Shown here: one piece after another, positions 1 to 8,779 of the stretch | How positions within the stretch are numbered: position 1 is the first letter of the stretch | How the letters are laid out: each line of letters starts with the position of its first letter | Assembly (NCBI RefSeq): GCF_008710275.1 | Contig: NZ_VYQE01000007.1 | Location: 1-64,000, forward strand | DNA: 64,000 nucleotides | Direction of reading: 5' to 3' | Source of the DNA: Histidinibacterium aquaticum | GTDB taxonomy: Bacteria > Pseudomonadota > Alphaproteobacteria > Rhodobacterales > Rhodobacteraceae | Notes under the pieces: model-generated | Told to the model about the DNA's origin: nothing | Seen by the model: only the letters and a program-made list of their open reading frames with translations | Database searches by the model: none | Position numbers and translations under genes: made by a program

Positions 1-332
1 CCATTGCCCGAGTTCGAGCTGGCCGCCGACCCGCGGCGATCGTCGTCGTCATCGTCGCTGCGGGGGTTCAGCACCCGCGGGCGGCTGTCGTCGCCGCGCC
101 TGATGGTGGTGAGGTCCCGCAGGATCTCGCCCGTCGTCGGGTTGAACACGAGCTCCCGGTCATAGCTGGGGCTCTGCGCGTGCAGAATGACGCGCCCGAG
201 CAGGGTCCGGCTCGCCTCGATCGAGGTGAAGCCCTGGGCGCGAAGCTGCGAAACGATCTGGTCCTGCACCGTCTGGGCGCCAGCGGCAGTGGCGGCAAGG
301 ACCAGGTAAAGGACAAGCGCGAGGCGCGTCAT
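1..332 (-). CDS. Secreted PepSY-like protein, 3' end outside window
   Basis: Partial gene reading leftwards off the window edge; about 110 codons are visible. The ATG at 332 follows a GGAGAG ribosome site. An N-terminal signal peptide (about residues 1-20, ending GAQ) precedes a short PepSY-like domain: VQDQIVSQLRAQGF, then RELVFNPTTGEIL. After that comes a run of six aspartates and RRGS. It is a tandem paralogue of the gene at 421-1047, which has the same signal peptide, the same QxV/I-SQLxARGF and TGE(I/L)L motifs and a much longer aspartate tail. PepSY-type domains are usually extracytoplasmic and regulate or accompany envelope enzymes; the role here is unknown. The missing C-terminus may also be Asp-rich. 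Confidence 0.7.
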   Translation of the reverse strand, partial: MTRLALVLYLVLAATAAGAQTVQDQIVSQLRAQGFTSIEASRTLLGRVILHAQSPSYDRELVFNPTTGEILRDLTTIRRGDDSRPRVLNPRSDDDDDDRRGSAASSNSGN

Positions 333-420
333 AATCTCTCCGTGCAGGATGCCCCGCCGGCGCAGCCGGCGAGGCATCCGGATTCAAGTTTGACCGGAAA
401 GGCGCCCGGCGACAATCGGA

Positions 421-710
421 TCAATCGTCGTCGTCATCATCGTCATCATCATCGTCGTCGTCGTCATCATCGTCGTCGTCGCGATCACGGCCACGGCGAT
501 CATCGTCGTCGTCATCGTCATCGTCGGCGCCACGGCCACGGCCACGGCGATCATCGTCGTCGTCATCGTCATCGTCATCGTCGGCACCACGGCCACGGCC
601 CCGGCGATCGTCGTCGTCGTCATCGTCGTCGTCATCCGCGCCGCGGCCACGTCCGCGCCCGCGGCCATCGTCGTCATCGTCATCGTCGTCTTCGAAGCGG
701 CGGCCGTTGC
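421..710 (-). repeat. GAY-codon tandem repeat encoding Asp tracts
   Basis: On the + strand this reads as long strings of gtc/atc triplets broken by GC-rich spacers such as cggccacggccacggcg. Three to four imperfect units of about 50-60 bp are visible, each encoding eight to eleven Asp and an RGRGRGA linker. Such repeats are prone to length change by slippage. This is low-complexity coding sequence, not a CRISPR or a regulatory repeat. Confidence 0.8.
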
Positions 711-1047
711 CGCCGAGGCCCGGATCGTCATCGTCGTTGTTGCGGGCCGCGACGAAATCGCGACGCTCGCGGCTGACCTCGATTCCGCGGCGGTTGGCGT
801 CTTCCGGATCGGCGCGGCCCTCCTCGCGCTTGAGGAGCTCGCCGGTGCGGCTGTCATAGACGAGCTCGAGCTCACGGCCGTCGCGAATGGCCTCGATCTT
901 GGTCTGCGTGGGGCCGGTCTTGACCTCGATATGGTCGAAGCCGCGCGCCGAGAGCTGGCTGACGACCTGGTCCGCGACCGATTGCGCGGCCGCCGGGCCG
1001 GCGAGCGCGAGGGCGGCGAGGCCGCCGGCGAAGATGGGCTTGATCAT
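421..1047 (-). CDS. Secreted PepSY-like protein with poly-aspartate/RG repeat tail
   Basis: 208 aa, with ATG at 1047 behind a GGAGGA site. Residues 1-21 form a signal peptide (AGPAAAQ). Residues 22-75 resemble a PepSY-like fold (DQVVSQLSARGF, ELVYDSRTGELL). From about residue 104 the chain is almost only Asp, broken by RGRGRGA or RRGRGRGA spacers: three similar units (about residues 119-185) and a final run of 19 Asp up to the stop. The Asp codons mix GAC and GAT, so this is not a simple homopolymer slip. Polyaspartate would be extremely acidic and a plausible divalent-cation or mineral-surface binder; that is inference. Paralogous to the truncated gene next to it. The N-terminal assignment is moderate. 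Confidence 0.75.
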   Translation of the reverse strand: MIKPIFAGGLAALALAGPAAAQSVADQVVSQLSARGFDHIEVKTGPTQTKIEAIRDGRELELVYDSRTGELLKREEGRADPEDANRRGIEVSRERRDFVAARNNDDDDPGLGGNGRRFEDDDDDDDDGRGRGRGRGADDDDDDDDDDRRGRGRGADDDDDDDDDDDRRGRGRGADDDDDDDDDRRGRDRDDDDDDDDDDDDDDDDDDD

Positions 1048-1180
1048 GGTATCCTCCGGGACTGGGGTTGGCTGGTGAGCCGAGTTGACCCCGTGTCCGG
1101 CGGTCGGCACCATCGGCCGCAGGCTTATCCGGGGCCGGATAAGCCTGCGCCGCATGCCCATAAACCTGGGTTTATGCCGA

Positions 1181-2410
1181 TCAGGCCCCGCCCATGTCCC
1201 AGCCGAGAGCCTTGGCCACCGTGTAGATGTCCTTGTCCCCCCGGCCGCACATGTTCATGCAGATGATGTGGTCACGCGGCAGCTCCGGCGCGATCTGCGT
1301 GACGTGAGCCAGCGCATGGCTGGGCTCGAGCGCGGGGATGATGCCCTCGGTCTCGCAGGAGAGCTGGAAGGCCTCGAGCGCCTGGGCATCGGTGATCGCC
1401 ACGTATTCCGCGCGACCAGTATCGTGCAGCCAGGCGTGCTCCGGGCCGATGCCGGGGTAGTCGAGCCCTGCGGAGATCGAGAACCCTTCGAGGATCTGCC
1501 CGTCGTCGTCCTGCAGCAGGTAGGTCCGGTTGCCGTGCAGCACGCCCGGGCGGCCGCCCGTCAGCGAGGCGCAGTGCTCCATCTTCTCCGTGACGCCCTT
1601 GCCGCCCGCCTCGACGCCGATGATGCGGACCTCCTTGTCGTCGAGGAAGGGGTAGAACAGGCCCATGGCATTGGAGCCCCCGCCGATGGCAGCGACAAGC
1701 GTGTCGGGCAGCCGTCCCTCGGCCTCCATCATCTGCTCACGCACCTCCTTGCCGATGATCGACTGGAAGTCGCGGACCATGGCCGGGTACGGATGCGGGC
1801 CGGCAACGGTGCCGATGCAGTAGAAGGTGTCGCGGACATTGGTCACCCAGTCGCGCAGCGCGTCGTTCATCGCGTCCTTGAGGGTGCCGCGGCCCGAGGT
1901 CACCGGCACCACCTCGGCGCCCAGCAGCTTCATTCGGAAGACGTTGGGCTTCTGCCGCTCGACGTCGTGCGCGCCCATGTAGACGACGCATTTCAGGCCG
2001 AACTTGGCGCAGACCGTCGCGGTGGCGACGCCATGCTGACCCGCGCCGGTCTCGGCGATGATCCGGGTCTTGCCCATGCGGCGGGCCAGCAGGATCTGGC
2101 CCAGCACGTTGTTGATCTTGTGCGCGCCGGTGTGGTTCAGCTCGTCGCGCTTGAGGTAGACCTTGGCGCCGCCCAGCCGCTCGGTCAGCCGTTCGGCGAA
2201 ATAGAGCGGCGAGGGCCGGCCGACGTAGTGGGTCCAGAGATGGTGCATCTCGTCCCAGAAACTCTGGTCGGTCTTGGCATGCTCGTAGCAGGCCTCGAGC
2301 TCGAGGATGAGCGGCATCAGCGTCTCGGACACGAAGCGCCCCCCGAAATCGCCGAACCGCCCGCTCTCGTCGGGCCCGGTCATGAAGCTGTTGATGAGAT
2401 CTTCGGCCAT
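1181..2410 (-). CDS. trpB: Tryptophan synthase beta subunit
   Basis: 409 aa, the usual length of the family. It condenses indole with L-serine to make tryptophan, using pyridoxal phosphate, in a cytosolic alpha2beta2 complex. The PLP lysine is K98 in [12 protein letters not shown], and the phosphate loop GGGSNAMG is present. The ATG at 2410 has a GGGAGG site; longer upstream frames lack N-terminal family sequence. In related genomes trpF and trpB are usually adjacent; here an esterase gene and 344 bp of non-coding DNA separate them. trpA is not in the window. Confidence 0.97.
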   Translation of the reverse strand: MAEDLINSFMTGPDESGRFGDFGGRFVSETLMPLILELEACYEHAKTDQSFWDEMHHLWTHYVGRPSPLYFAERLTERLGGAKVYLKRDELNHTGAHKINNVLGQILLARRMGKTRIIAETGAGQHGVATATVCAKFGLKCVVYMGAHDVERQKPNVFRMKLLGAEVVPVTSGRGTLKDAMNDALRDWVTNVRDTFYCIGTVAGPHPYPAMVRDFQSIIGKEVREQMMEAEGRLPDTLVAAIGGGSNAMGLFYPFLDDKEVRIIGVEAGGKGVTEKMEHCASLTGGRPGVLHGNRTYLLQDDDGQILEGFSISAGLDYPGIGPEHAWLHDTGRAEYVAITDAQALEAFQLSCETEGIIPALEPSHALAHVTQIAPELPRDHIICMNMCGRGDKDIYTVAKALGWDMGGA

Positions 2411-2754
2411 GATCGCCTCCCGCCTGGACCATGAAGCTCTAGCGAAGGCCGCCCTCCGCCTCAAGCGCACAGGCCGTCGCGGGGGCGCCGAACGCCCGGA
2501 TTTCTCCAAAGGCGCTTCGAAGCGCCTTGTCCGAAGCGGTTTGGTGCTCCCGGACCTGCCGCTTGACCACACCACCGCGTTGCGCCTCGCGCGAAGCGAA
2601 GACCTGGGCCAGCCCACGCTCCGGGGTGAGGTGTTCGGGCAGGGAGCTCATGCCCCGTCCTCCCACAGGACGGTTAATCCGGCCCTACCCGCACGCAGGC
2701 TTTGACACGACTCGTCTACTAGGAAACAATTTTCGGACAAGGGAGGATCGAACC
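2411..2754. other. Divergent intergenic region trpB/esterase
   Basis: 344 bp without a credible gene between divergently read trpB and the esterase. It holds a perfect 20-bp TTCGAA-centred palindrome (2509-2528), annotated separately, and must contain both promoters. TTTGAC near 2700 could be part of a -35 box for the esterase, but no convincing -10 follows. Short open frames here have no supporting ribosome sites. Confidence 0.6.
2509..2528. repeat. TTCGAA-centred 20-bp palindrome
   Basis: AAGGCGCTTCGAAGCGCCTT, a perfect palindrome. It differs from the first palindrome of the array at 30852-30958 (AAGGCGGTTCGAACCGCCTT) only by a compensated pair: C to G on the left arm and G to C on the right. 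It lies about 100 bp upstream of trpB and 230 bp upstream of the esterase. Confidence 0.8.
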
Positions 2755-4404
2755 ATGCACCACATCCGACTCGCGGCGGCCCTGCCGCTCGCCCTTCTCG
2801 CCCCGGGCTGGGCGCTGGCCCAATGCGCCGACTTGAGCGAGGCCGCCCCCGAGGGCGTGACGCTCACCGAGACGACGGAGATGCCCGCCGGAGAAGAGGC
2901 GCCCGTCGCGCATTGCCTCGTCCGCGGCACGATGGACGAACGCACCGGCACCGACGGAAAGACCTATGCCATCGGCTTTGAGCTGCGCCTGCCGGAGGAC
3001 TGGTCGGGCCGCTTCATGCACCAGTTCAACGGCGGCGCCGACGGCTCGGTCGTTCCGGCGCTGGGACAGATGTCCCAGCTCGGCCCCGACCAGGGGGCGC
3101 TCGCGCGCGGCTTCGCCGTCGTCTCCTCGAACGCCGGCCACGACGGCTCCGCGAACCCCGATGCGGGGCTCGCCGGTGGCACCCGCTTCGGCCAGGACTT
3201 CGAGGCTCGGCGCGACTATGGCTACGATGCCGTCGCCACGCTGCACCCGGTGGCCCTCGCCCTGACGGAGGCGCAGTACGGACGGGCTCCCGATTACATC
3301 TACGGCATGGGCGGCTCCAACGGGGGTCGTCACGCGATGATCGCCGCCGAACGGATGCCGGAGGCTTTCGACGGTCTGCTCGCCGGCTACCCGGGCTTCA
3401 ACCTGCCCCGCGCCGCGCTCCAGCATCCCTGGGACGTGCAGAGCTTCCTCTCGGTGGCGGACACCCTGCCCGAGGCCTTCTCCCGCGACGAACTCGCTCT
3501 CGTCTCCGCGGCCGTCTCGCAGGCCTGCGACGGGCTCGACGGGCTGGAGGACGGCCTCGTCTATGCCACGATGCAGTGTCAGGAGGCCTTCGACCCGCAG
3601 AGCCTCGCCTGCACCGAGGGCGACGGGGCCGACTGCCTGCCGCAGGAAAAGGTCGACGCGCTCACCCGCATCCACGGCGGTCCCCGCAACAGCGCGGGCG
3701 AGCAGCTCTACAGCGACTGGCCCTGGGACACCGGCATCTCCAGCAACGACTGGCGGTTCTGGAAGCTCGAGAGCGGCATTCCGCCCTGGGGCGGCCAGCC
3801 GCTCATCGCGGTGATGGGCGCGGGGTCGCTGGCCGAGGTCTTCACCACGCCCCCGACCTCCGTCGAGGGCACGCCCGAGGCGCTGCAGGACTTCCTCACC
3901 GGTTTCGACTTCGACGAGGACGCGCCGAAGATCGATGCGACCACCGAGGCCTTCCCCGAAAGCCCGATGGAGGTGATGACCCCGCCCGATGCCGACGACC
4001 CGACGCTGGCCGAGTTCCGGGAGGCCGATGGCAAGCTGATCGTCTTCCACGGCGTCTCCGACCCGGTCTTCTCCTTCTTCGACACACTCGACTGGTACGA
4101 GGCCTTGCAGGAGAACACCGGCGGGACGGAAGGGACCGTGCGGCTATACGCCGTGCCCGGCCTGCCCCATGGCAGCGGCGGCGCGGCGCCCGACCGCTTC
4201 GACATGCTGGGCGCGCTCATCGACTGGGTCGAGGAGGGCGAAGCGCCGGAGGAGGTGACGGCCACGGTGCGCTCGGACAACGAGGAAGCGCCCGAGGCCC
4301 TGCGCGGCGCGGAGCGCATCCTCTGCCCCTGGCCGCAGATCGCGGTCTACGGCGAGGGCGACGTAAGCGCGGCGGAAAGCTTCAGCTGCGAAGAGCCCGC
4401 CTGA
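2755..4404 (+). CDS. Tannase/feruloyl-esterase family secreted hydrolase
   Basis: 549 aa, starting at the ATG with a GGGAGG site; signal peptide about residues 1-22 (GWALAQ-C). The alpha/beta-hydrolase nucleophile motif GGSNGGRH (S188) matches the G-x-S-x-G-G motif of tannases and feruloyl esterases. Asp436 (GVSDPV) and His472 (LPHGSGG) complete a plausible triad, and cysteines around residues 263-300 and near the C-terminus fit the disulfides of this family. It probably cleaves aromatic (gallate, ferulate or related) esters in the periplasm or outside; the substrate is not predictable. It sits alone between trpB and trpF, convergent with trpF. Confidence 0.85.
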   Translation: MHHIRLAAALPLALLAPGWALAQCADLSEAAPEGVTLTETTEMPAGEEAPVAHCLVRGTMDERTGTDGKTYAIGFELRLPEDWSGRFMHQFNGGADGSVVPALGQMSQLGPDQGALARGFAVVSSNAGHDGSANPDAGLAGGTRFGQDFEARRDYGYDAVATLHPVALALTEAQYGRAPDYIYGMGGSNGGRHAMIAAERMPEAFDGLLAGYPGFNLPRAALQHPWDVQSFLSVADTLPEAFSRDELALVSAAVSQACDGLDGLEDGLVYATMQCQEAFDPQSLACTEGDGADCLPQEKVDALTRIHGGPRNSAGEQLYSDWPWDTGISSNDWRFWKLESGIPPWGGQPLIAVMGAGSLAEVFTTPPTSVEGTPEALQDFLTGFDFDEDAPKIDATTEAFPESPMEVMTPPDADDPTLAEFREADGKLIVFHGVSDPVFSFFDTLDWYEALQENTGGTEGTVRLYAVPGLPHGSGGAAPDRFDMLGALIDWVEEGEAPEEVTATVRSDNEEAPEALRGAERILCPWPQIAVYGEGDVSAAESFSCEEPA

Positions 4405-4416
4405 CGCGGGCCACGT

Positions 4417-4434
4417 CCGGGGCTTCGGCCCCGG
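4417..4434. terminator. Bidirectional UUCG hairpin
   Basis: CCGGGGC-TTCG-GCCCCGG, a 7-bp GC stem capped by a UUCG-type tetraloop, lies between the convergent esterase and trpF stops. No strong T-run follows on either strand, so it may need Rho or act as an RNA-stabilising 3' hairpin. Confidence 0.6.
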
Positions 4435-4454
4435 GCGCGTTCTCGGAGGTCTTG

Positions 4455-5120
4455 CTAGCGCAGGCTCGGGATGGCCGGGCCGCGGGCCGCCCGGATGAAG
4501 GCGGCGATGCGCTCCGGATCCTTTACGCCGGGCGCGGATTCCACACCGGAGGAGACGTCGACCTGCCGCGCGCCAGTGAGGTCCAGCGCCTGCGCCACGT
4601 TCCCGGCATCGAGCCCGCCGGCCAGCATCCAGGGCACCGGCCAGCGCCGGTTGGCGACCAGGCGCCAGTCGAAGGCCACACCGTTGCCGCCGGGCAGCGG
4701 CCCTCCCGGGGCGGGTTTGGCGTCGACCAGCAGCTGGTCCGCGACCGCGCCGTAGGCATCGAGCTTCTCCACGTCCTCGCGCCCGGCGATCCCGACGGCC
4801 TTCATCACCGGCAGGCCGAAGCGCGCGCGCACCTCCGCCACCCTCTCCGGAGTCTCGCGACCGTGGAGCTGGAGCATGTCGAGCGGCACGCGGTCGAGGA
4901 TCTCGTCCAGCTGCTCGTCAGTGGGGTCCACCGTGAGCGCCACCTTCGCAACCCCGAGCGGCGCGGCGACCGCGGCCTCGCGCGCAGCCTCGACGCTCAG
5001 GTTGCGTGGGGATCGCTCGAAGAAGACGAAGCCCACGTAGGACGCGCCCGCACCGGCGGCGGCCTCGACTGTCTGCGGGTCGCTCAACCCGCAGATCTTC
5101 ACCCTGACGTCGGGGGGCAT
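4455..5120 (-). CDS. trpF: Phosphoribosylanthranilate isomerase
   Basis: 221 aa with the start at [12 protein letters not shown]; an upstream in-frame start would overlap the lapA-like gene. The TIM-barrel enzyme does the Amadori rearrangement of PRA to CdRP in tryptophan synthesis. The family motif KICGL (catalytic Cys10), the TVDP segment with the general-acid Asp, MLAGGLD and VDVSSGVES near the C-terminus are all present. It begins 4 nt after the lapA-like stop, so it is probably co-transcribed with ihfB and lapA; trpB is separated from it by the esterase. Confidence 0.95.
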   Translation of the reverse strand: MPPDVRVKICGLSDPQTVEAAAGAGASYVGFVFFERSPRNLSVEAAREAAVAAPLGVAKVALTVDPTDEQLDEILDRVPLDMLQLHGRETPERVAEVRARFGLPVMKAVGIAGREDVEKLDAYGAVADQLLVDAKPAPGGPLPGGNGVAFDWRLVANRRWPVPWMLAGGLDAGNVAQALDLTGARQVDVSSGVESAPGVKDPERIAAFIRAARGPAIPSLR

Positions 5121-5124
5121 GGGC

Positions 5125-5487
5125 TCAGCCGGTCTGGTCGAGAAGCGCAAGGACCTCGTCCTTGCCCTCGTGCTTCTCCGCCTTGAGGCGATTCACCTCG
5201 GCCTCGAGCTCACGTTCGTGCCGGATGTGGCGCCGGGCCTCGACCCGCTGCGGATGCTCGCGGATCCATTCCCAGATCAGCCCGATCACGAGGCCCACCG
5301 CCACGCCGATCATCAGCGCCACGAAGAGCGGAACCGAGACGGCCGTCCCGAGCCAGCTGAGCCCCGGCACGGCATCGGCGAGCGCATCGGGCAGAAGGCG
5401 CAGTTCGACGGTTCCGCGGTTGGCGAAACAGACCACGATCAGGATGAGGGCGACGAGCGCCCAGAAGGCGTAGCGGATATAGCGCAT
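5125..5487 (-). CDS. LapA-domain inner membrane protein
   Basis: 120 aa. Two hydrophobic helices (about residues 5-23 and 47-71) flank a short loop with [13 protein letters not shown], typical of the LapA/DUF1049 family. A charged coiled-coil tail ([25 protein letters not shown] region) faces the cytoplasm. In enterobacteria LapA works with LapB in lipopolysaccharide assembly control; here only the domain is recognised. It sits in the conserved ihfB-lapA-trpF order, 10 nt after the ihfB stop. Confidence 0.85.
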   Translation of the reverse strand: MRYIRYAFWALVALILIVVCFANRGTVELRLLPDALADAVPGLSWLGTAVSVPLFVALMIGVAVGLVIGLIWEWIREHPQRVEARRHIRHERELEAEVNRLKAEKHEGKDEVLALLDQTG

Positions 5488-5497
5488 GGCGTAGGTT

Positions 5498-5779
5498 CTA
5501 CTTCCCGTTCAGCCGGTCCCGCAAGAGCTTGCCGGTCTTGAAGAACGGCACATGCTTCTCTTCCACATGAACGCTCTCGCCGGTGCGGGGATTGCGGCCG
5601 GTCCGCGCGTCGCGCTTCTTGACCGAGAAGGCGCCGAAGCCGCGCAGCTCCACCCGGTGGCCCTGCGACATCGCGCCGGTGATTTCCTCGAAGATGGTGT
5701 TCACGATCCGCTCGACGTCGCGTTGGTAGAGGTGAGGGTTTTCGTCAGCGATCTTCTGGATCAGTTCGGACCGGATCAT
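5498..5779 (-). CDS. ihfB: Integration host factor beta subunit
   Basis: 93 aa, the usual size. This DNA-bending nucleoid protein pairs with IhfA (not in the window). It opens [17 protein letters not shown] and has the hallmark arm GRNPRTGE with the intercalating proline, then [21 protein letters not shown]. The ATG at 5779 follows a GGGGG site; an overlapping ATG at 5783 is out of frame. It lies downstream of rpsA on the same strand but behind the rpsA terminator, so it should have its own promoter in the 245 bp between them. Confidence 0.95.
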   Translation of the reverse strand: MIRSELIQKIADENPHLYQRDVERIVNTIFEEITGAMSQGHRVELRGFGAFSVKKRDARTGRNPRTGESVHVEEKHVPFFKTGKLLRDRLNGK

Positions 5780-5844
5780 CCATCTACCCCCTTGTCTCGG
5801 CACCACACGGTCCATGACCTGAACGTCAGCCGAATTTGGTCCCG

Positions 5845-5850
5845 ACTATA
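5845..5850 (-). promoter_or_regulatory. Possible ihfB -10 box
   Basis: Read on the minus strand this is TATAGT, about 65 nt upstream of the ihfB start. A weak TTTCTC-like -35 lies about 17-18 nt further up. It is the only AT-rich promoter-like element in the gap between the rpsA terminator and ihfB. Weak support. Confidence 0.3.
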
Positions 5851-6024
5851 GGGCGGGTCTGCTTTCGGAGAAATACGGCTTGCGACGAAATTGGTGTGTT
5901 TTTCCGGGCATTTCCGGGTTGCGCCCAGTTCCTCGGCATCCCGGATCACGCGAGCGAGAGGATTCCGCGATCCGCCGCGCCGCAGCATCGGACGATGATT
6001 CGCGGCCCCTCAAGGACCCAAATG

Positions 6025-6054
6025 AAAAACCCCGCGGCCTTTCGGCCGCGGGGT
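6025..6054 (-). terminator. Rho-independent terminator of rpsA
   Basis: On the minus strand an 11-bp stem (ACCCCGCGGCC / GGCCGCGGGGT) with a GAAA loop is followed directly by five T. It lies 26 nt after the rpsA stop. This is a textbook intrinsic terminator that separates rpsA from ihfB. Confidence 0.9.
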
Positions 6055-6079
6055 CCGGTCCTCCGGAGAGGAACCTCTA

Positions 6080-7768
6080 TCAGTTGTCGTCGTCGTCGCG
6101 GTTGAGCGCGGCGCCGAGGATGTCGCCCAGCGAGGCGCCGGAGTCGGAGGAGCCGTACTGCTGCACCGCTTCCTTCTCTTCGGCGATCTCGCGCGCCTTG
6201 ATCGACAGGCCCAGACGGCGGGTCTTGCTGTCGATGTTGGTCACGCGGACGTCCACCTTGTCGCCGACGCCGAAGCGCTCGGGGCGCTGCTCGGCCCGGT
6301 CGCGCGACAGGTCGGAGCGGCGGATGAAGGACTTCATGCCCTCGTATTCCACCTCGATGCCGCCGTCCTCGATCTTGGTCACCTCGACGGTGATGATCGA
6401 GCCGCGCTTCACGCCGCCGACGGCCTCCGCGAATGGGTCGTCCTCGAGCGCCTTGATGGAGAGCGAGATGCGCTCCTTCTCGGTGTCGACCTCGAGCACC
6501 TTGGCGCGGACAACGTCACCCTTGCGATAGTCGCCGATGACGTCCTCGCCCCGGCCTTCCCAGGTGAGATCCGAGAGGTGGACCATGCCGTCGATATCGC
6601 CGGGCAGGCCGACGAAGAGGCCGAACTCGGTGATGTTCTTGACCTCGCCCTCGACCTCGGTCCCCTCGGGGTGCGTCTCGGCAAAGACTTCCCACGGGTT
6701 GCGCTGGGTCTGCTTGAGGCCGAGCGACACGCGACGCTTGGCTTCGTCGATCTCCAGCACCATGACCTCGACCTCCTGGGAGGTGGAGACGATCTTGCCG
6801 GGATGGACGTTCTTCTTGGTCCAGCTCATCTCGGAGACGTGGACCAGGCCCTCGACACCGGCCTCGAGTTCGACGAATGCACCGTAGTCGGTGATGTTCG
6901 TCACGCGGCCCTGGTGGACCGAGCCCAGCGGGTACTTGGCGACCACGGTATCCCAGGGATCTTCCTGCAGCTGCTTCATGCCGAGGCTGATCCGGTGGGT
7001 CTCCTTGTTGATCTTGATGACCTGGACCTTCACGGTCTCGCCGATCGACAGGATCTCGGAGGGGTGGTTCACACGGCGCCAGGCCATGTCGGTGACGTGC
7101 AGCAGGCCGTCGACGCCGCCGAGATCGACGAAGGCGCCGTACTCGGTGATGTTCTTGACCACGCCGTCGACCGCCTGACCTTCATGCAGGTTGGCGATGA
7201 CCTCGGCGCGCTGCTCGGCACGGCTCTCTTCCAGGATGGCGCGGCGGGAAACGACGATGTTGCCCCGGCGGCGGTCCATCTTGAGGATCTGGAAGGGCTG
7301 CTTGAGACCCATGAGCGGGCCGGCATCCCGGACCGGGCGCACGTCGACCTGGGAGCCGGGCAGGAAGGCCACGGCGCCGCCGAGATCGACGGTGAAGCCA
7401 CCCTTCACGCGGCCGAAGATCGCGCCCTCGACGCGCTCCTCGTCGGCGTAGGCCTTCTCCAGGCGGTCCCAGGCTTCTTCACGGCGGGCCATCTCGCGCG
7501 AGATGACGGCTTCGCCGCGGGCGTTCTCGACGTTGCGGAGGTACACTTCGACCTCGTCGCCGACGTCCAGGTCGGGCGTCTCGCCGGGATTCGCGAATTC
7601 CTTGAGATCGACGCGGCCTTCCATCTTGTAGCCGACGTCGATGATGGCCTGGCCCGCCTCGACGGCGATGACCTTGCCCTTGACCACCGACCCCTCGGTC
7701 GGCGTGTCCATTTCGAGGCTTTCGTTAAGGAGGGCCTCGAAGTCCTCCATGGATGCGTTCTGAGCCAT
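6080..7768 (-). CDS. rpsA: 30S ribosomal protein S1
   Basis: 562 aa starting MAQNASMEDFEALLN, the normal alphaproteobacterial length. It contains about six S1/OB-fold repeats with recurring signatures such as GAFVDLGG-DGLLHVTDMAW, GAFVELEAGVEGLVHVSEMSW and GLFVGLPGDIDGMVHLSDLTW. S1 binds mRNA leaders and brings them to the 30S subunit. The C-terminus ends in an acidic DRDDDDN tail. The conserved neighbour cmk lies upstream on the same strand; an intrinsic terminator follows the stop. Confidence 0.97.
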   Translation of the reverse strand: MAQNASMEDFEALLNESLEMDTPTEGSVVKGKVIAVEAGQAIIDVGYKMEGRVDLKEFANPGETPDLDVGDEVEVYLRNVENARGEAVISREMARREEAWDRLEKAYADEERVEGAIFGRVKGGFTVDLGGAVAFLPGSQVDVRPVRDAGPLMGLKQPFQILKMDRRRGNIVVSRRAILEESRAEQRAEVIANLHEGQAVDGVVKNITEYGAFVDLGGVDGLLHVTDMAWRRVNHPSEILSIGETVKVQVIKINKETHRISLGMKQLQEDPWDTVVAKYPLGSVHQGRVTNITDYGAFVELEAGVEGLVHVSEMSWTKKNVHPGKIVSTSQEVEVMVLEIDEAKRRVSLGLKQTQRNPWEVFAETHPEGTEVEGEVKNITEFGLFVGLPGDIDGMVHLSDLTWEGRGEDVIGDYRKGDVVRAKVLEVDTEKERISLSIKALEDDPFAEAVGGVKRGSIITVEVTKIEDGGIEVEYEGMKSFIRRSDLSRDRAEQRPERFGVGDKVDVRVTNIDSKTRRLGLSIKAREIAEEKEAVQQYGSSDSGASLGDILGAALNRDDDDN

Positions 7769-8137
7769 GTGGCTTTGGATTTCCTTTGCGTTTTCTATTC
7801 GGGCCGGGCGGTTGTCTCCGCCGGTCTTGACGGTGGGTTGGCCGAAGGGCCGGATACAAAAGAGGGCCGGCTGTGACCGACCCTGCCTCAACTCCGCTCG
7901 CGACAGTCCCGCCGCTTCGACGGGGGCCCCTATAGACGAGGCCCCGGCGATTGGCAACCCCGCCGCGCGGCGGCGCAAGGGGACGTTAACCCGTTGGGCC
8001 TAGGGTCCTCCGCGGATCCAGCAGACAGGTCCGGACCCTCAGACCGGGGGCCGAGCCATCCTTGCGCAACGGGGGAGCATAAGTCCTCCGACAGGTGTTC
8101 CGGACCGCCCATTGGCGGCGCCGCCTCTCCTGCCATT
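7769..8137. other. Intergenic region cmk-rpsA
   Basis: 369 bp between the cmk stop and the rpsA start, both on the minus strand. No gene is supported. It must hold the rpsA promoter and a leader, which in S1 genes is often autoregulatory. The rpsA ribosome site is a modest AAAGGAAA rather than a strong Shine-Dalgarno, which fits S1-dependent initiation but is not proof. I see no clear terminator after cmk. Confidence 0.5.
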
Positions 8138-8779
8138 TCACTGCGCCGCGCCGTCGCCTCGGACGGCGGGGCGGCGCGCCTCGATGACGGCCAGCGCCGT
8201 CTCGATGGCCTCCTCGATCGACAGGGTCGTCGTGTCGATCTCCACAGCATCCTCGGCTGGGCGCATCGGCGCCACGGCCCGCTCGCTGTCGCGCGCGTCC
8301 CGGGCCCGCACGTCCTCAAGCACGGAGTCCTCGGTGACGTCGTAGCCCTTGGCCGAGAGCTCCTTGTAGCGCCGCTCCGCCCGGCACTCCGGCGAGGCGG
8401 TGACGAAGAGCTTGGCCTCGGCTTCGGGGCAGATCACCGTCCCGATGTCGCGCCCGTCCAGCACCGCGCCCCCTGCCCTGCGAGCGAAGGCGCGCTGGAA
8501 ATCCGTCAGCGCCTGCCGCACCTCGGGCAGCGCCGCCACCTGCGAGGCCGCCTGCGCCACCGGGCCGGTCCGCAGCCGCTCCTCGTCCAGCTCCGACGGG
8601 TCGAGGCTGCGCGCGGCCTCCACCGGCTCCTGCCCCTCGAGCATCCGCGCCCCGACGGCGCGGTAGAGCAGGCCGGTGTCCAAGTGCGCGAAGCCCAGCC
8701 GCGCGGCCACCGCACGGCTGATGGTTCCCTTGCCCGAGGCAGCGGGCCCGTCGATCGCGACCGTGAATCGTTCGCTCAT
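8138..8779 (-). CDS. cmk: Cytidylate kinase
   Basis: 213 aa. It phosphorylates CMP and dCMP with ATP. P-loop GPAASGKGT at residues 11-19, then [13 protein letters not shown] and the CMP-site motif [31 protein letters not shown]. The start ATG overlaps the stop of the upstream GFA-family gene (ATGA), so the two are translationally coupled. The order aroA-GFA-cmk-rpsA keeps the widespread aroA-cmk-rpsA cluster with one extra gene inserted. Confidence 0.96.
   Translation of the reverse strand: MSERFTVAIDGPAASGKGTISRAVAARLGFAHLDTGLLYRAVGARMLEGQEPVEAARSLDPSELDEERLRTGPVAQAASQVAALPEVRQALTDFQRAFARRAGGAVLDGRDIGTVICPEAEAKLFVTASPECRAERRYKELSAKGYDVTEDSVLEDVRARDARDSERAVAPMRPAEDAVEIDTTTLSIEEAIETALAVIEARRPAVRGDGAAQ

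Noticed and set aside
421-710. CRISPR-like regularly spaced repeats
   Set aside because: The units are triplet-based, imperfect and coding (Asp and RGRGRGA), with no unique spacers and no cas genes.
180-776. Plus-strand frame rich in HHRRR repeats (198 codons)
   Set aside because: It is the antisense of Asp codons: gtc and atc triplets read in another frame give His and Arg. The minus-strand gene has a signal peptide, ribosome site and conserved domain.
8041-8110. tRNA-like fold between cmk and rpsA
   Set aside because: The GC-rich stems do not give a cloverleaf with a T-loop or anticodon arm.
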